Assembly (NCBI GenBank): GCA_945883455.1
Contig: CAMCXJ010000038.1
Location: 1 to 14,981, forward strand
Length of the DNA stretch: 14,981 nucleotides
DNA from: Prosthecobacter debontii
GTDB taxonomy: Bacteria; Verrucomicrobiota; Verrucomicrobiia; Verrucomicrobiales; Akkermansiaceae
Direction: 5' to 3'
Under the pieces are notes generated by a model. That model worked only from the letters and a program-made list of their open reading frames with translations, was not told the origin of the DNA and searched no databases. Positions 1 to 6,679 of this stretch are shown in pieces (the first letter of the stretch is position 1; each line of letters starts with the position of its first letter). A program made the translations under genes and the position numbers.

Positions 1-292
1 GATCGCCTGGTAGTCCTTCCACGAAAGCGCCCGCGCTGAAGTCCCGGCGGCCAGCGATGGTTTCGCGCGTGAGTTCCAGGATCAGGTTTCGCTCCGCGTC
101 TTCCAGATAGTTGGCGTAACCTGTATCCATATTCACCGCGCAGCCAAGACCGGCGGAGGTGGTGCGCTCGACAGCGGCCTGGAAGGAATCTCGGGAAATA
201 GAGCCGTCCAGTTCGAACGGTAGAAGACAGGCGGCGTATCCCGTCGTAACCCGGTTTGGCTTTCTGGCTAAATGGCGATCGATAAGACTCAT
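1..292 (-). CDS. DapA-like (dihydrodipicolinate synthase family) aldolase, partial
   Basis: The frame opens at the ATG at 292-290 on the minus strand and runs without a stop for 97 codons to the window edge, so only the N-terminus is present. The start MSLIDRHLARKPNRV is followed by LLPFELDGSISRDSF (about residues 23-37), the place where DHDPS-family TIM barrels have TPF-x-dG. Then comes AGLGCAVNMDTGY followed by L-E-D-A-E-R, matching the position of the family's GTTGE...Ls..Er segment, and FSAGAFVEG matches the third barrel strand. In true DapA the GTTGE threonines bind the pyruvate carboxylate; here that segment reads NMDTGY, so the substrate is probably not that of DapA. The Schiff-base lysine would lie beyond the window. 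No Shine-Dalgarno site is visible. The gene diverges from the DUF3127 gene. The family assignment is by motif pattern only and the substrate is unknown. Confidence 0.6.
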   Translation of the reverse strand, partial: MSLIDRHLARKPNRVTTGYAACLLPFELDGSISRDSFQAAVERTTSAGLGCAVNMDTGYANYLEDAERNLILELTRETIAGRRDFSAGAFVEGLPGD

Positions 293-403
293 GACTTGGA
301 TTTGTCTGCTTAGAATAAGTTAGGCAAGTAGAAACCGACCGTTCTGCCGCTGCTACGGGTTTAGAGAATTCGGGACGAACGGTTTTGACATATGCGGTCC
401 TTT

Positions 404-409
404 GGGGAG
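404..409 (+). promoter_or_regulatory. Ribosome binding site of the DUF3127 gene
   Basis: GGGGAG lies 10 bases before the ATG at 420. It decides the start: an in-frame TTG at 402 would lie upstream of this site and add six residues that the family does not have. Confidence 0.6.
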
Positions 410-419
410 AATCAGCCGC

Positions 420-803
420 ATGTACGAAGCAAGCGGCAAAATCAAATTAATCAGCGATACGCAAAATTTTCCAAGCGGCTTTTCCAAGCGCGAATTTGTT
501 GTCACGACAGGTGACGGGAAGTATCCGCAGGATCTGAAGTTCGAGATGGTGAAGGACAAGTGCGCGATCCTTGATGATTACAAGGAGGGTAGCGACGTGA
601 AGGTGAACTTCGACATCCGCGGCAACGAATATAACGGCAAGTATTACGTGAATCTCTCCTGCTGGAAGCTGGAGGGCGGCAGCGGCGGTGGTGGTGGATC
701 ACGCAGCGACGAATATTCTCAGGAGCCACCTGCTTCTTCGGAGCCTTCAGCTTCGGATTTGCGGAAAGATGACGATTTCGATGACGACCAGATCCCTTTC
801 TGA
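420..803 (+). CDS. DUF3127 OB-fold protein with SSB-like acidic C-terminal tip
   Basis: This is a 127-residue protein. Residues 1-85 have the DUF3127 pattern: GKIKLISDTQ, then SGFSKREFVV, KYPQDLKFE, DKCAILDDY, and GNEYNGKYYVNLSCWKL. These are conserved signatures of this small OB-fold-like family, common in Bacteroidota and Verrucomicrobiota. A glycine-rich linker (about 87-95) and a Ser/Pro/Glu-rich stretch follow. The tail DFDDDQIPF nearly matches the canonical SSB C-terminal peptide DFDDDIPF, which in SSB recruits repair and replication proteins. The likely role, by inference, is single-stranded DNA binding or recruitment of SSB partners. It is not a standard SSB: the OB part does not read as the SSB family. 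The start at 420 is chosen from the GGGGAG site and from MYEASGKI being the usual family start. The gene is convergent with psd, with only four bases between the two stops. Confidence 0.85.
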   Translation: MYEASGKIKLISDTQNFPSGFSKREFVVTTGDGKYPQDLKFEMVKDKCAILDDYKEGSDVKVNFDIRGNEYNGKYYVNLSCWKLEGGSGGGGGSRSDEYSQEPPASSEPSASDLRKDDDFDDDQIPF

Positions 804-807
804 GACA

Positions 808-1782
808 TCAGGCCCGTGAGGTCGCCATGGCCGAACCCACCCTCGCGTAAAGTTCGGTTTGTTTCGCGGAATTTTCCAACAGGTCATCGGCGAGAGTCGC
901 GTGTCCCGGTTCGAAGATTGTAATCGTTGAGGAGCCGCCGAATGCAAAGTATCCTTTCTCCGCTCCCTTTGCCACGGGCTGTCCGGGTGTAAAAGTCTGT
1001 TGAATCGTGCCGACACAAGTGGCTCCGATTTCGAGTAAGAGGATGGTTCCGAAGTCCTCTGTTTTCAACTCAGTGAGCGTGCGCTTGTTCGTCCAGAGAT
1101 AGGAAAGGTTACGGGCGAGCGCGATGGGTGAGACGGAGAATAGCGGGCCGTTAATCAGGCGTGTTTCAGAAGGTACACCGGCGGCGGGGAAGTGGAAGCG
1201 GTGGTAATCGACCGGACAGAGGCGGGAGAGAACGAGCGAGCCTTTCGCATATTTCGCGGCGAGCCCGGCATCATCTAACAGCGACGCGAGATCGAAGCGC
1301 TGGCCTTTCACAAAGAAGGAATCGATCGCGGAAATATCCGGGAAGCCGAGGTGGCGTCCATCGGCCGGAAAGACGACGGGCGCGGCATCGATGGGGCGGG
1401 CGGCGGTCTTTAGCTTGCGGAAAAAGAACTCGTTGAAGCTGCGGAAAGAACGGGGCGTTTCTACGAAATCGTCGGGATCGAGGCCGTATTTTGCGATGAA
1501 CGGTAAGACGCGTTGCGCGGACTCTGGCTTCGACATCCGCCAGCCATACCACTTCGAGAACGCGGGCCGTTTCACGAAGGCGTGCAGGGAAAGATTTCCT
1601 AGCGGATTCCCGTAAGCCCAGCGCAGGAAGCCCTCGCCGTAGATCTCCTCGGTCTCGTGCGTGCCGGTGAGGCGGTTGTAGTATCGGATGCTGTCCACGG
1701 TTGCCGCAGTGAACGGCAGGGCGGCAATGAAGCCAAGGGCGAAGATGGTTGAAACACGTCCTGATTCCCGGCGTATTATCAT
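808..1782 (-). CDS. psd: Phosphatidylserine decarboxylase proenzyme
   Basis: A 324-residue PSD that decarboxylates phosphatidylserine to phosphatidylethanolamine at the inner membrane. A hydrophobic N-terminal segment (about 11-29) may anchor it. SFNEFFFRKLK (115-125) followed by ARPID is typical of the family. Asp141 in FPADGR, the histidines in VDYHRFHFPAAG (191-202) and the FGGSST motif (281-286) are in the places of the Asp-His-Ser self-cleavage machinery. In this family the chain cuts itself between Gly and Ser of the GSS/GST motif to form the pyruvoyl cofactor, here most likely Gly283-Ser284. Length and order of motifs fit the longer bacterial and eukaryote-like PSD type. The gene is transcribed away from the lipoprotein-ccs operon, with 49 bases between the two starts. 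No phosphatidylserine synthase gene is adjacent. Confidence 0.93.
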   Translation of the reverse strand: MIIRRESGRVSTIFALGFIAALPFTAATVDSIRYYNRLTGTHETEEIYGEGFLRWAYGNPLGNLSLHAFVKRPAFSKWYGWRMSKPESAQRVLPFIAKYGLDPDDFVETPRSFRSFNEFFFRKLKTAARPIDAAPVVFPADGRHLGFPDISAIDSFFVKGQRFDLASLLDDAGLAAKYAKGSLVLSRLCPVDYHRFHFPAAGVPSETRLINGPLFSVSPIALARNLSYLWTNKRTLTELKTEDFGTILLLEIGATCVGTIQQTFTPGQPVAKGAEKGYFAFGGSSTITIFEPGHATLADDLLENSAKQTELYARVGSAMATSRA

Positions 1783-1831
1783 CGGATTTAGCTTGCGGTC
1801 TTACCTGTCCGCGCCTTATTCCCGCAGCCCC

Positions 1832-2419
1832 ATGACGATACGCCCATTCATCCTTGGAATCAGCCTGATCTGCGCTTCATGTGAGAAGGATTCCGCGCCC
1901 ATGGAGGTGGAGGAAACCCGACCGCTGACCACCAAGGACAGGGAAAACAAACTCTTCGCCACCAGCGACGAGCGTTTCCGCAACGCTCAGCCTTCCCCGG
2001 TCAAAGGCAGCCCGCCGGAAAACTGGCTGGTCCTGCCTGCCGCGCAGTTCCGCGAGCTGAACTACCGCTTCGGAGCGTCAGGTATGGGCGAGGTCTATGT
2101 CACCCTCGCATCCGGCTCGGTGGCCGATAACGTGAATCGCTGGCGCGGTCAATTTGGTGTTGCGCCGTTTACGCCGGAGGAATTCGATGCCGCCGAGAAA
2201 ACACCTATCGCAGAAACAGAGGGGATTTGGGTCGAGGCTTCCGGTGGATATGCTTCTGGCATGGGTGCTCCCTCGAAGCCGGGTTACGGGTTGGCGGGAG
2301 TGATCGCGCAGGTGGATGGCAGGATACTGACTTTGAAAATGGTTGGTCCGCAAGCCGAGGTCGAGGCCGAGAAGCCTGCTTTGAAAGCCTTCGCCGCAAG
2401 CCTCGAGATGATCCGATAG
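1832..2419 (+). CDS. Putative lipoprotein upstream of ccsB
   Basis: A 195-residue protein with a short N-terminal signal, MTIRPFILGISLICAS, ending at Cys17 followed by charged residues, which suggests a lipoprotein. The lipobox is imperfect, with Cys rather than Leu at -3. A longer frame opens at 1688 but overlaps psd on the other strand; the ATG at 1832 gives a proper signal peptide and is preferred. The mature part has NWLVLPAAQFRELNY (64-78), a G-E-V-Y-V strand, and a conserved-looking VNRWRGQFGV segment (101-110). Similar predicted lipoproteins with an 'NVNRWRGQ' motif are, from memory, common in Planctomycetes and Verrucomicrobia, without known function. It ends 16 bases before ccsB, so it is probably co-transcribed with it and may act in the periplasm near cytochrome c maturation. 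That role is inference from position only. Confidence 0.75.
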   Translation: MTIRPFILGISLICASCEKDSAPMEVEETRPLTTKDRENKLFATSDERFRNAQPSPVKGSPPENWLVLPAAQFRELNYRFGASGMGEVYVTLASGSVADNVNRWRGQFGVAPFTPEEFDAAEKTPIAETEGIWVEASGGYASGMGAPSKPGYGLAGVIAQVDGRILTLKMVGPQAEVEAEKPALKAFAASLEMIR

Positions 2420-2435
2420 ATTTTTAATTTGATAA

Positions 2436-3656
2436 ATGGAAACCGAAACACAAACGCCAGCGAAGAGTCGTTCCGCACTCCGGATTGCCTATGATTTCCT
2501 ATCCGGATTCCATGTGGCCACCGTCACGCTGCTTTTGTTGCTATTGCTCACATGGCTGGCGACACTCGAGCAGATCGACGCCGGTCTTTATCCGACACTG
2601 ACAAAATATTTCAGCTGGAAATCGCCATGGCTGATCCCTGAGTTGAACGGCAAGAAGGTGCCCATCATCCTGCCCGGCGGCTATTACGTTTCCGCGCTGT
2701 TACTGGTGAACATGATCCTCGGCGGCATCATCCGCATCCGCAAGGGCTGGAGGCAGGCGGGCAACCTGATCTCCCACTTCGGCATCGTCTTCATGCTGCT
2801 CGGCGGCGGGGTGGCGCACCATTTCTCCGAGCGCGGCAACATGGCGATCTACGAGAACGAGACCAGCAACGTCGCCGAAGATTACCACGAGTATGTGGTC
2901 GAGGTGGCGGAGTCGAAAGACGGCGATACCGGTAAAATCCATGTGATCCGGGGTCGTTTTCTCGAAGGTCTAACAGCAGGTAATCCGCGTATCTTTCGTT
3001 TCGGCGAGCTGCCGCTCTCGCTGGAGATTTCCGGATACCTTGGCAACTGCCAGCCGGAGAGTGAGCTGATCAACGCACCCCGGAACCGCGAGTTGGTGGT
3101 GGACGGCTACTACCTGCGTGAAATCGACAGTTTCGTGGAAACGGAGCGAAACGTGGCGGGCTGTTATGCGCGGATCGTGAAGGCGGATGGCTCGAAATCG
3201 GATCCGTTTATCCTCTGGGGCGGGCAATTTCACCCTTTCACCGCCACGGTGGATGGGAGGAATTTCACCATCAACATGCGGAAACGCCTCTGGCCGATGC
3301 CCTTCCAAGTGAAGCTCGACAAGTTCACCGCGGATTTCCATCCCGGCACCTCGAGGCCCGCGAAATTCATCAGCGACGTCACCCGCGTGGAGAACGGCCG
3401 TGAAGCGGAGATCCGCATCCAGATGAACGAGCCGATGCGATATGAGGGTTACACCTTTTTCCAAGCCAGCTATGGCCCTGCCGGTGCGAAGCCGGGGGAG
3501 AACATGTATTCCGTGTTTGAGATCGTCCGCAACCCGGCCGACCATTGGCCGGAATACAGCCTTTATGTCGTCGCGTTCGGTATGCTCGTGACGTTCCTCA
3601 CCAAACTCGGCGGCCATCTCGGTGCCGCCTCAAGAAAAAGAAACCATGCAGCATAA
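2436..3656 (+). CDS. ccsB: Cytochrome c biogenesis protein CcsB/ResB
   Basis: A 406-residue membrane protein of the System II (Ccs) cytochrome c maturation pathway. CcsB works with CcsA to move heme across the inner membrane and attach it to apocytochrome c. Three transmembrane helices lie near the N-terminus (about 26-45, 82-101 and 110-129), a large periplasmic domain spans about 130-370, and a last helix lies near 374-393. This is the ResB layout. His114 in LISHFG and the His-His pair at 128-129 are in the third helix, where heme-coordinating histidines are expected. RYEGYTFFQASYGP (335-348) is the conserved ResB signature before the last helix. The lipoprotein gene lies 16 bases upstream, and the last 11 bases overlap the start of ccsA, so the pair is translationally coupled. 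Confidence 0.9.
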   Translation: METETQTPAKSRSALRIAYDFLSGFHVATVTLLLLLLLTWLATLEQIDAGLYPTLTKYFSWKSPWLIPELNGKKVPIILPGGYYVSALLLVNMILGGIIRIRKGWRQAGNLISHFGIVFMLLGGGVAHHFSERGNMAIYENETSNVAEDYHEYVVEVAESKDGDTGKIHVIRGRFLEGLTAGNPRIFRFGELPLSLEISGYLGNCQPESELINAPRNRELVVDGYYLREIDSFVETERNVAGCYARIVKADGSKSDPFILWGGQFHPFTATVDGRNFTINMRKRLWPMPFQVKLDKFTADFHPGTSRPAKFISDVTRVENGREAEIRIQMNEPMRYEGYTFFQASYGPAGAKPGENMYSVFEIVRNPADHWPEYSLYVVAFGMLVTFLTKLGGHLGAASRKRNHAA

Positions 3657-6231
3657 GAATCCGGTCTGGGGCAAATGGGTAGTGGCGGCACTCGCGGCGG
3701 GCGCTCTTGCCGTTGTGTTCGTGAACATGCTGATCGACAACAGGCCGAAGGGTGAAGTGCAAAAAGTAGAGGGCTACGTGCCTTGGGAAAAGGAAAGCCT
3801 CAAGGTCGTCGAGTCCCTGCCTCTGCAGGACGGCGGGCGCATAAAGCCTTTCTCCACCTATGCGGGTTTCAAAATGCTCCAGCTGCACGGCGCACGCTCG
3901 ATGAAGGTGCTGGGCAAGGGCGGTGAAGAATTCAAAATCAAGCCCACAGAATGGCTGATGGATACGCTGTTCCGTCCCGAACTCGCGGTGAATCTGCCGA
4001 CCTTTCGCGTGGATAATTCCCAGGTTCTTGAAGCCATTTCCGTAGAGACGAAAGGACGCCGCGACCGCTACAGCTATGCGGAGATCGCGCCGGGTATCCA
4101 AAAGCTCATCGAACTCGCTCAATCCTACGAGCCCATCGAGAAGAAACAACGCGACCCGATGCAGCAGCAGGTCATCGACCTCGCCTACAACATCCGCAAC
4201 TACGAGAGCCTGTTGGGATACTTTTCCTTCGCCCGGCGTGGGGTCGAGCTGCGTGGAACAGGAAGCGAAACCGTGGCCGACAAGCGCGCCGACCTCAGCG
4301 CGGTGATGACCGCCGCTCCGCAGCTCCGCAGTGAGATCGCTGCCGCGCAGAGCGAGAGCAGGGAGGTCGAACCGAGGCTTCAGGATCTTCTCCAGCAGGT
4401 GCTCAACGCCGCGAACTACTCGAAATACGGCATGTTTGTGTTGCCTCCGAAAAGCGCATCCGACACCCAGTGGCAGTCCGCAGGCAACGCGATCATGGGC
4501 GTGATGGCCATGGAATCGAAAGATCCGGAAACTGCCATCGCGGATATCAAGCTGATGGAGACAGCGGTGCGCTCCGTACCGGTTTCCGAGAAGGAGTTCC
4601 GCAAGCATTTCACGGAGTTCAAGGAGAGCGTCGAGAAACGTGCGGAATCGCGCGGGGAGCTGCAGCGCATCGGCATGGAGGTTTCCTATTTCAAAACAGA
4701 CTATTTCCTCAACGCGCTGGTCTGGTTCCTCCTAGGCACGCTCGGTGCGCTGGCGATGTGGGGCATTGGTTCAGGAAAAATCGGGAAAATCCTCTCGTGG
4801 GCGACGCTCGGTTTCACCGTCATCGGCGCGGTGTATTGTGTGGCCGCGATCGTGATCCGCTGCTTGATCATGAACCGTCCGCCAGTGGGAAACCTTTATG
4901 ATACGATCATCTTCATCGGAGCGACTGGCGTGATCTTCGCACTGCTGATTGAATGGATGAATCGCCAGCGTTTCGCACTCGGCCTCGCGCCCATCATCGG
5001 CCTTGCGCTTATCATCTTGGCGAGGCGTTATGAGGTCGGCGATGCGGGCGACCACCTCGATCCACTCGTCGCGGTGCTGGACTCGAACTTCTGGCTGGCG
5101 ACCCACGTGATCACCATCACGCTCGGCTATTCCGCCGGTCTGCTTGCCGCCATGCTCTCCTGCGGATACGTGCTGATGCGCGGCCTGAACCTGGACGGCG
5201 GCAACAAGGATCTACGCCGTTCGCTTTCGAAGGCGGTTTATGGCTGCATCTGTCTCACCGTGTTCCTCTCGCTCGTCGGCACGGTGCTTGGCGGCATCTG
5301 GGCGAACTATTCGTGGGGGCGCTTCTGGGGCTGGGATCCGAAGGAAAACGGCGCGCTGATGATTGTGCTCTGGACGCTAGCCATCCTCCACGCCCGCCTT
5401 GGTGGCATCATCAAGGAATGGGGACTACATCTCGCCTCGCTGTTCACCGCCTGCATCGTGGCGTTCTCGTGGTGGCACGTGAACTTCCTCGGTGTGGGTC
5501 TCCACAATTACGGCTTCACCGCTGGCAAGGGCACGATCTGGGTTTTCTACGGCGTGATGATGCTGTTTATCCTGTTTGGGGCGGTCGCCATGCTCGTCGA
5601 GTGCTACAGCACCCCCCTTATCCCCGCCCTCCGGTCTCGCCCAACGGCTGTTTCAGGAACCTCCCGCCAAAAGCAAATCCCTAGCAACCAACCCACCAGA
5701 AAAAATACAAAAAATAAAGAATACAAATCAAGATACATACTTCGAGCTCTCCAGAAAGATTACCACCCACTCACGCCAAATATCTTGCACATGAATGAGG
5801 ATTTCATTCTGCACAAGAGGCGGAATTGGCATTTGGTTTCAGAGGATGAAGTTAAAATCCACTTTCAAAATATTGTGGGTATAGACATTGATAAGCATTT
5901 GTTTGGCGCATCTCTACGATTCATGACGACTGCCCGAGATGTCCTAGTCCATGGTTTCACCAAGCAAGATGCTAATGATATTCTTGCCTGTTGCTCTCAG
6001 TTCATCCATGTCAACACAAGGAGAGCAACAAATGATTCCTTGCGCGATACAATTGTTTCTGCTACAACGAGTTCAACCGAGGCCGTTGTCGGCGTTATGA
6101 GCGGTTTTAGAGCATGCACAGAAATTGGTGTTGCAGATGAGTTGAAAAAATTAAAGGATCTCGTTGATAGTGGAATAATTAGTCAAATTGAGTTTGACTC
6201 CCAGAAAGCAAAACTTCTGAGCCGAAGCTAA
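3646..6231 (+). CDS. ccsA: CcsA cytochrome c synthase, 3' end altered by insertion: CcsA-PH-SHOCT fusion frame
   Basis: The frame encodes 861 residues. Residues 1-652 are CcsA, the heme-handling partner of CcsB. There is one N-terminal helix (about 10-26), then a large domain with LPLQDGGRIKPF (58-69), then helices with NRPPVGNLYDT (410-420), His487, the WWD heme motif WGRFWGWDPKENG (557-569), and His611 and His620 in WWHVNFLGVGLHNYGF. After Glu652, at the end of the last helix, the sequence stops resembling CcsA and enters inserted low-GC DNA. It stays in frame through a PH-like segment (about 698-790) and a SHOCT domain (829-858). A normal CcsA tail lies about 1 kb downstream. A GTG at 3622 would extend the start by eight residues; the ATG at 3646, overlapping the end of ccsB, is preferred. 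All heme-handling motifs remain, so the protein may still work. It is unproven whether the fusion is made as one chain. Confidence 0.85.
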   Translation: MQHKNPVWGKWVVAALAAGALAVVFVNMLIDNRPKGEVQKVEGYVPWEKESLKVVESLPLQDGGRIKPFSTYAGFKMLQLHGARSMKVLGKGGEEFKIKPTEWLMDTLFRPELAVNLPTFRVDNSQVLEAISVETKGRRDRYSYAEIAPGIQKLIELAQSYEPIEKKQRDPMQQQVIDLAYNIRNYESLLGYFSFARRGVELRGTGSETVADKRADLSAVMTAAPQLRSEIAAAQSESREVEPRLQDLLQQVLNAANYSKYGMFVLPPKSASDTQWQSAGNAIMGVMAMESKDPETAIADIKLMETAVRSVPVSEKEFRKHFTEFKESVEKRAESRGELQRIGMEVSYFKTDYFLNALVWFLLGTLGALAMWGIGSGKIGKILSWATLGFTVIGAVYCVAAIVIRCLIMNRPPVGNLYDTIIFIGATGVIFALLIEWMNRQRFALGLAPIIGLALIILARRYEVGDAGDHLDPLVAVLDSNFWLATHVITITLGYSAGLLAAMLSCGYVLMRGLNLDGGNKDLRRSLSKAVYGCICLTVFLSLVGTVLGGIWANYSWGRFWGWDPKENGALMIVLWTLAILHARLGGIIKEWGLHLASLFTACIVAFSWWHVNFLGVGLHNYGFTAGKGTIWVFYGVMMLFILFGAVAMLVECYSTPLIPALRSRPTAVSGTSRQKQIPSNQPTRKNTKNKEYKSRYILRALQKDYHPLTPNILHMNEDFILHKRRNWHLVSEDEVKIHFQNIVGIDIDKHLFGASLRFMTTARDVLVHGFTKQDANDILACCSQFIHVNTRRATNDSLRDTIVSATTSSTEAVVGVMSGFRACTEIGVADELKKLKDLVDSGIISQIEFDSQKAKLLSRS
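5546..5610 (+). repeat. Imperfect direct repeat, upstream copy (ccsA last-helix codons)
   Basis: This stretch matches 6615-6679 without gaps at an offset of 1069 bases; 50 of 65 positions are identical by hand count. Many differences are synonymous or conservative: FILFGAVAMLVE here against FILFGTVAMLVE downstream. So the copies are diverged versions of the same coding segment rather than a fresh target-site duplication. The longest identical block is GCCATGCTCGTCGAG at 5587-5601, a candidate recombination core. Similarity stops at both ends of this block. Confidence 0.85.
5601..5642 (-). other. Hairpin plus G-rich (possible G-quadruplex) left boundary of the insertion
   Basis: At the point where ccsA similarity ends there is a perfect short palindrome, GTGCT-AC-AGCAC (5601-5612). 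It is followed by C-runs on the plus strand at 5612-5617, 5622-5625, 5627-5629 and 5640-5642. Read on the minus strand these are four G-runs of three or more, separated by loops of 10, 1 and 4 bases, a loose G-quadruplex pattern. It may be chance in GC-rich DNA, but its position exactly at the boundary makes it worth recording. Confidence 0.4.
5737..6231 (+). other. PH-like plus SHOCT cargo segment of the insertion
   Basis: This part of the ccsA fusion frame was probably once a gene of its own. ILRALQKDYHPL begins a segment that reads like a bacterial PH domain: a hydrophobic strand VKIHFQNIVGIDIDKHLFG, then SLRFMTTARDVLVHGF, then a helix KQDANDILACCSQFI. A linker follows, then a SHOCT domain, VADELKKLKDLVDSGI followed by ISQIEFDSQKAKLL (6130-6219). 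SHOCT is a short helical C-terminal module often joined to PH-like or membrane domains; its function is poorly known. Free-standing translation could start at ATG 5791 (146 residues) or TTG 5785, but neither has a ribosome site and both cut off the PH-like start. The full domain seems reachable only by the in-frame fusion or an ATA start at 5737. The function is unknown. Confidence 0.7.
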
Positions 6232-6614
6232 TTTTATAGGCATGCAGTATGAGATATATAAATTCATTTAGTTGTGGATCCCACAGTACAAAGTAATTTT
6301 TGGATAGTATGTAATTATTATAGGTAATGTACGGCCTCTTCCCATTATTCGTTTGAACCTAAAAAATTATTTCAGCGACAACAAAAATAAAAATAAATAT
6401 ACGATAATATATCAATAAAAAATTAGCAGATAATTTTGGTGAATGTGTATTTTTATTTTGAATTCATTCCATTAATTCATTATTATTTATTGTTATTTCT
6501 ATCCTCAGGCCATTTCTCAAAAGTCTTTTCGTAAATCGGATTTTAGGCTAGATATCGTTTGTTGCGATAATTTTCTGGTATATCGGCCGCAACCGTTAGC
6601 TCCTGAACCCCGAA
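6232..6614. other. AT-rich non-coding tail of the insertion
   Basis: There are 383 bases with no convincing gene on either strand. GC content is 40 of 180 at 6361-6540. A small hairpin TGTGG-ATC-CCACA (6273-6285) lies about 40 bases after the SHOCT stop; it lacks an immediate T-run, so it is at most a weak terminator. GATAAT at 6566-6571 resembles a -10 box, but no good -35 box lies 16-18 bases upstream. A new promoter for alkB could be here, since the insertion separates alkB from the ccs operon, but I cannot identify one. Confidence 0.5.
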
Positions 6615-6679
6615 TCTACGCAGTGATGTTGATCTTCATTCTCTTTGGCACGGTGGCCATGCTCGTCGAGCACTACGAC
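6615..6679 (+). repeat. Imperfect direct repeat, downstream copy (ccsA last-helix codons)
   Basis: This is the partner of 5546-5610. It includes the same 15-base block GCCATGCTCGTCGAG at 6656-6670. Unlike the upstream copy, it continues into a charged C-terminal tail and a stop codon, as expected for an intact CcsA end. Confidence 0.85.

Larger units (their letters stand above)
5602..6614 (+). mobile_element. About 1-kb insertion (mini-island) in the 3' end of ccsA
   Basis: The DNA between the two diverged ccsA-end copies has a different character from its neighbours. A GC-rich lead of about 90 bases is followed by a PH-SHOCT coding stretch with lower GC (26 of 60 at 5881-5940) and then a very AT-rich tail (40 of 180 at 6361-6540). 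Sampled ccsA sequence has 35 of 60. No integrase, transposase, clear terminal inverted repeats or exact target duplication were found. The layout, a host gene whose 3' end is replaced with the old end displaced to the far side, recalls site-specific elements such as e14 in E. coli icd. If that analogy holds, this is a non-autonomous or decayed element. Recombination with another strain's ccsA end, or a metagenome assembly chimera, could also give this picture. Boundaries are good to within a few tens of bases. Confidence 0.65.

Noticed and set aside
385..412. TTGACA at 385-390 with GAGAAT 16 bases later, resembling a promoter
   Set aside because: The -10 match is poor and overlaps the ribosome site of the DUF3127 gene, so it would give an almost leaderless transcript. 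Not convincing.
2970..4608. Long open frames (215 and 336 codons) opposite ccsB and ccsA
   Set aside because: They are antisense shadows in a GC-rich region, rich in His/Arg/Asp without family motifs.
5602..6614. Integron gene cassette: one-gene insert with GCCCAAC at 5638-5644 and GTTAGCT at 6595-6601
   Set aside because: GCCCAAC fits the attC core RYYYAAC, but GTTAGCT does not fit GTTRRRY. The two lie at opposite ends of the insert without the paired inner sites, and the flanks are gene copies, not att sites.
5602..6614. Insertion sequence with terminal inverted repeats
   Set aside because: Comparing both ends by eye showed only short similarities (around TTCAGGA), no transposase, and flanking repeats too diverged to be target-site duplications.
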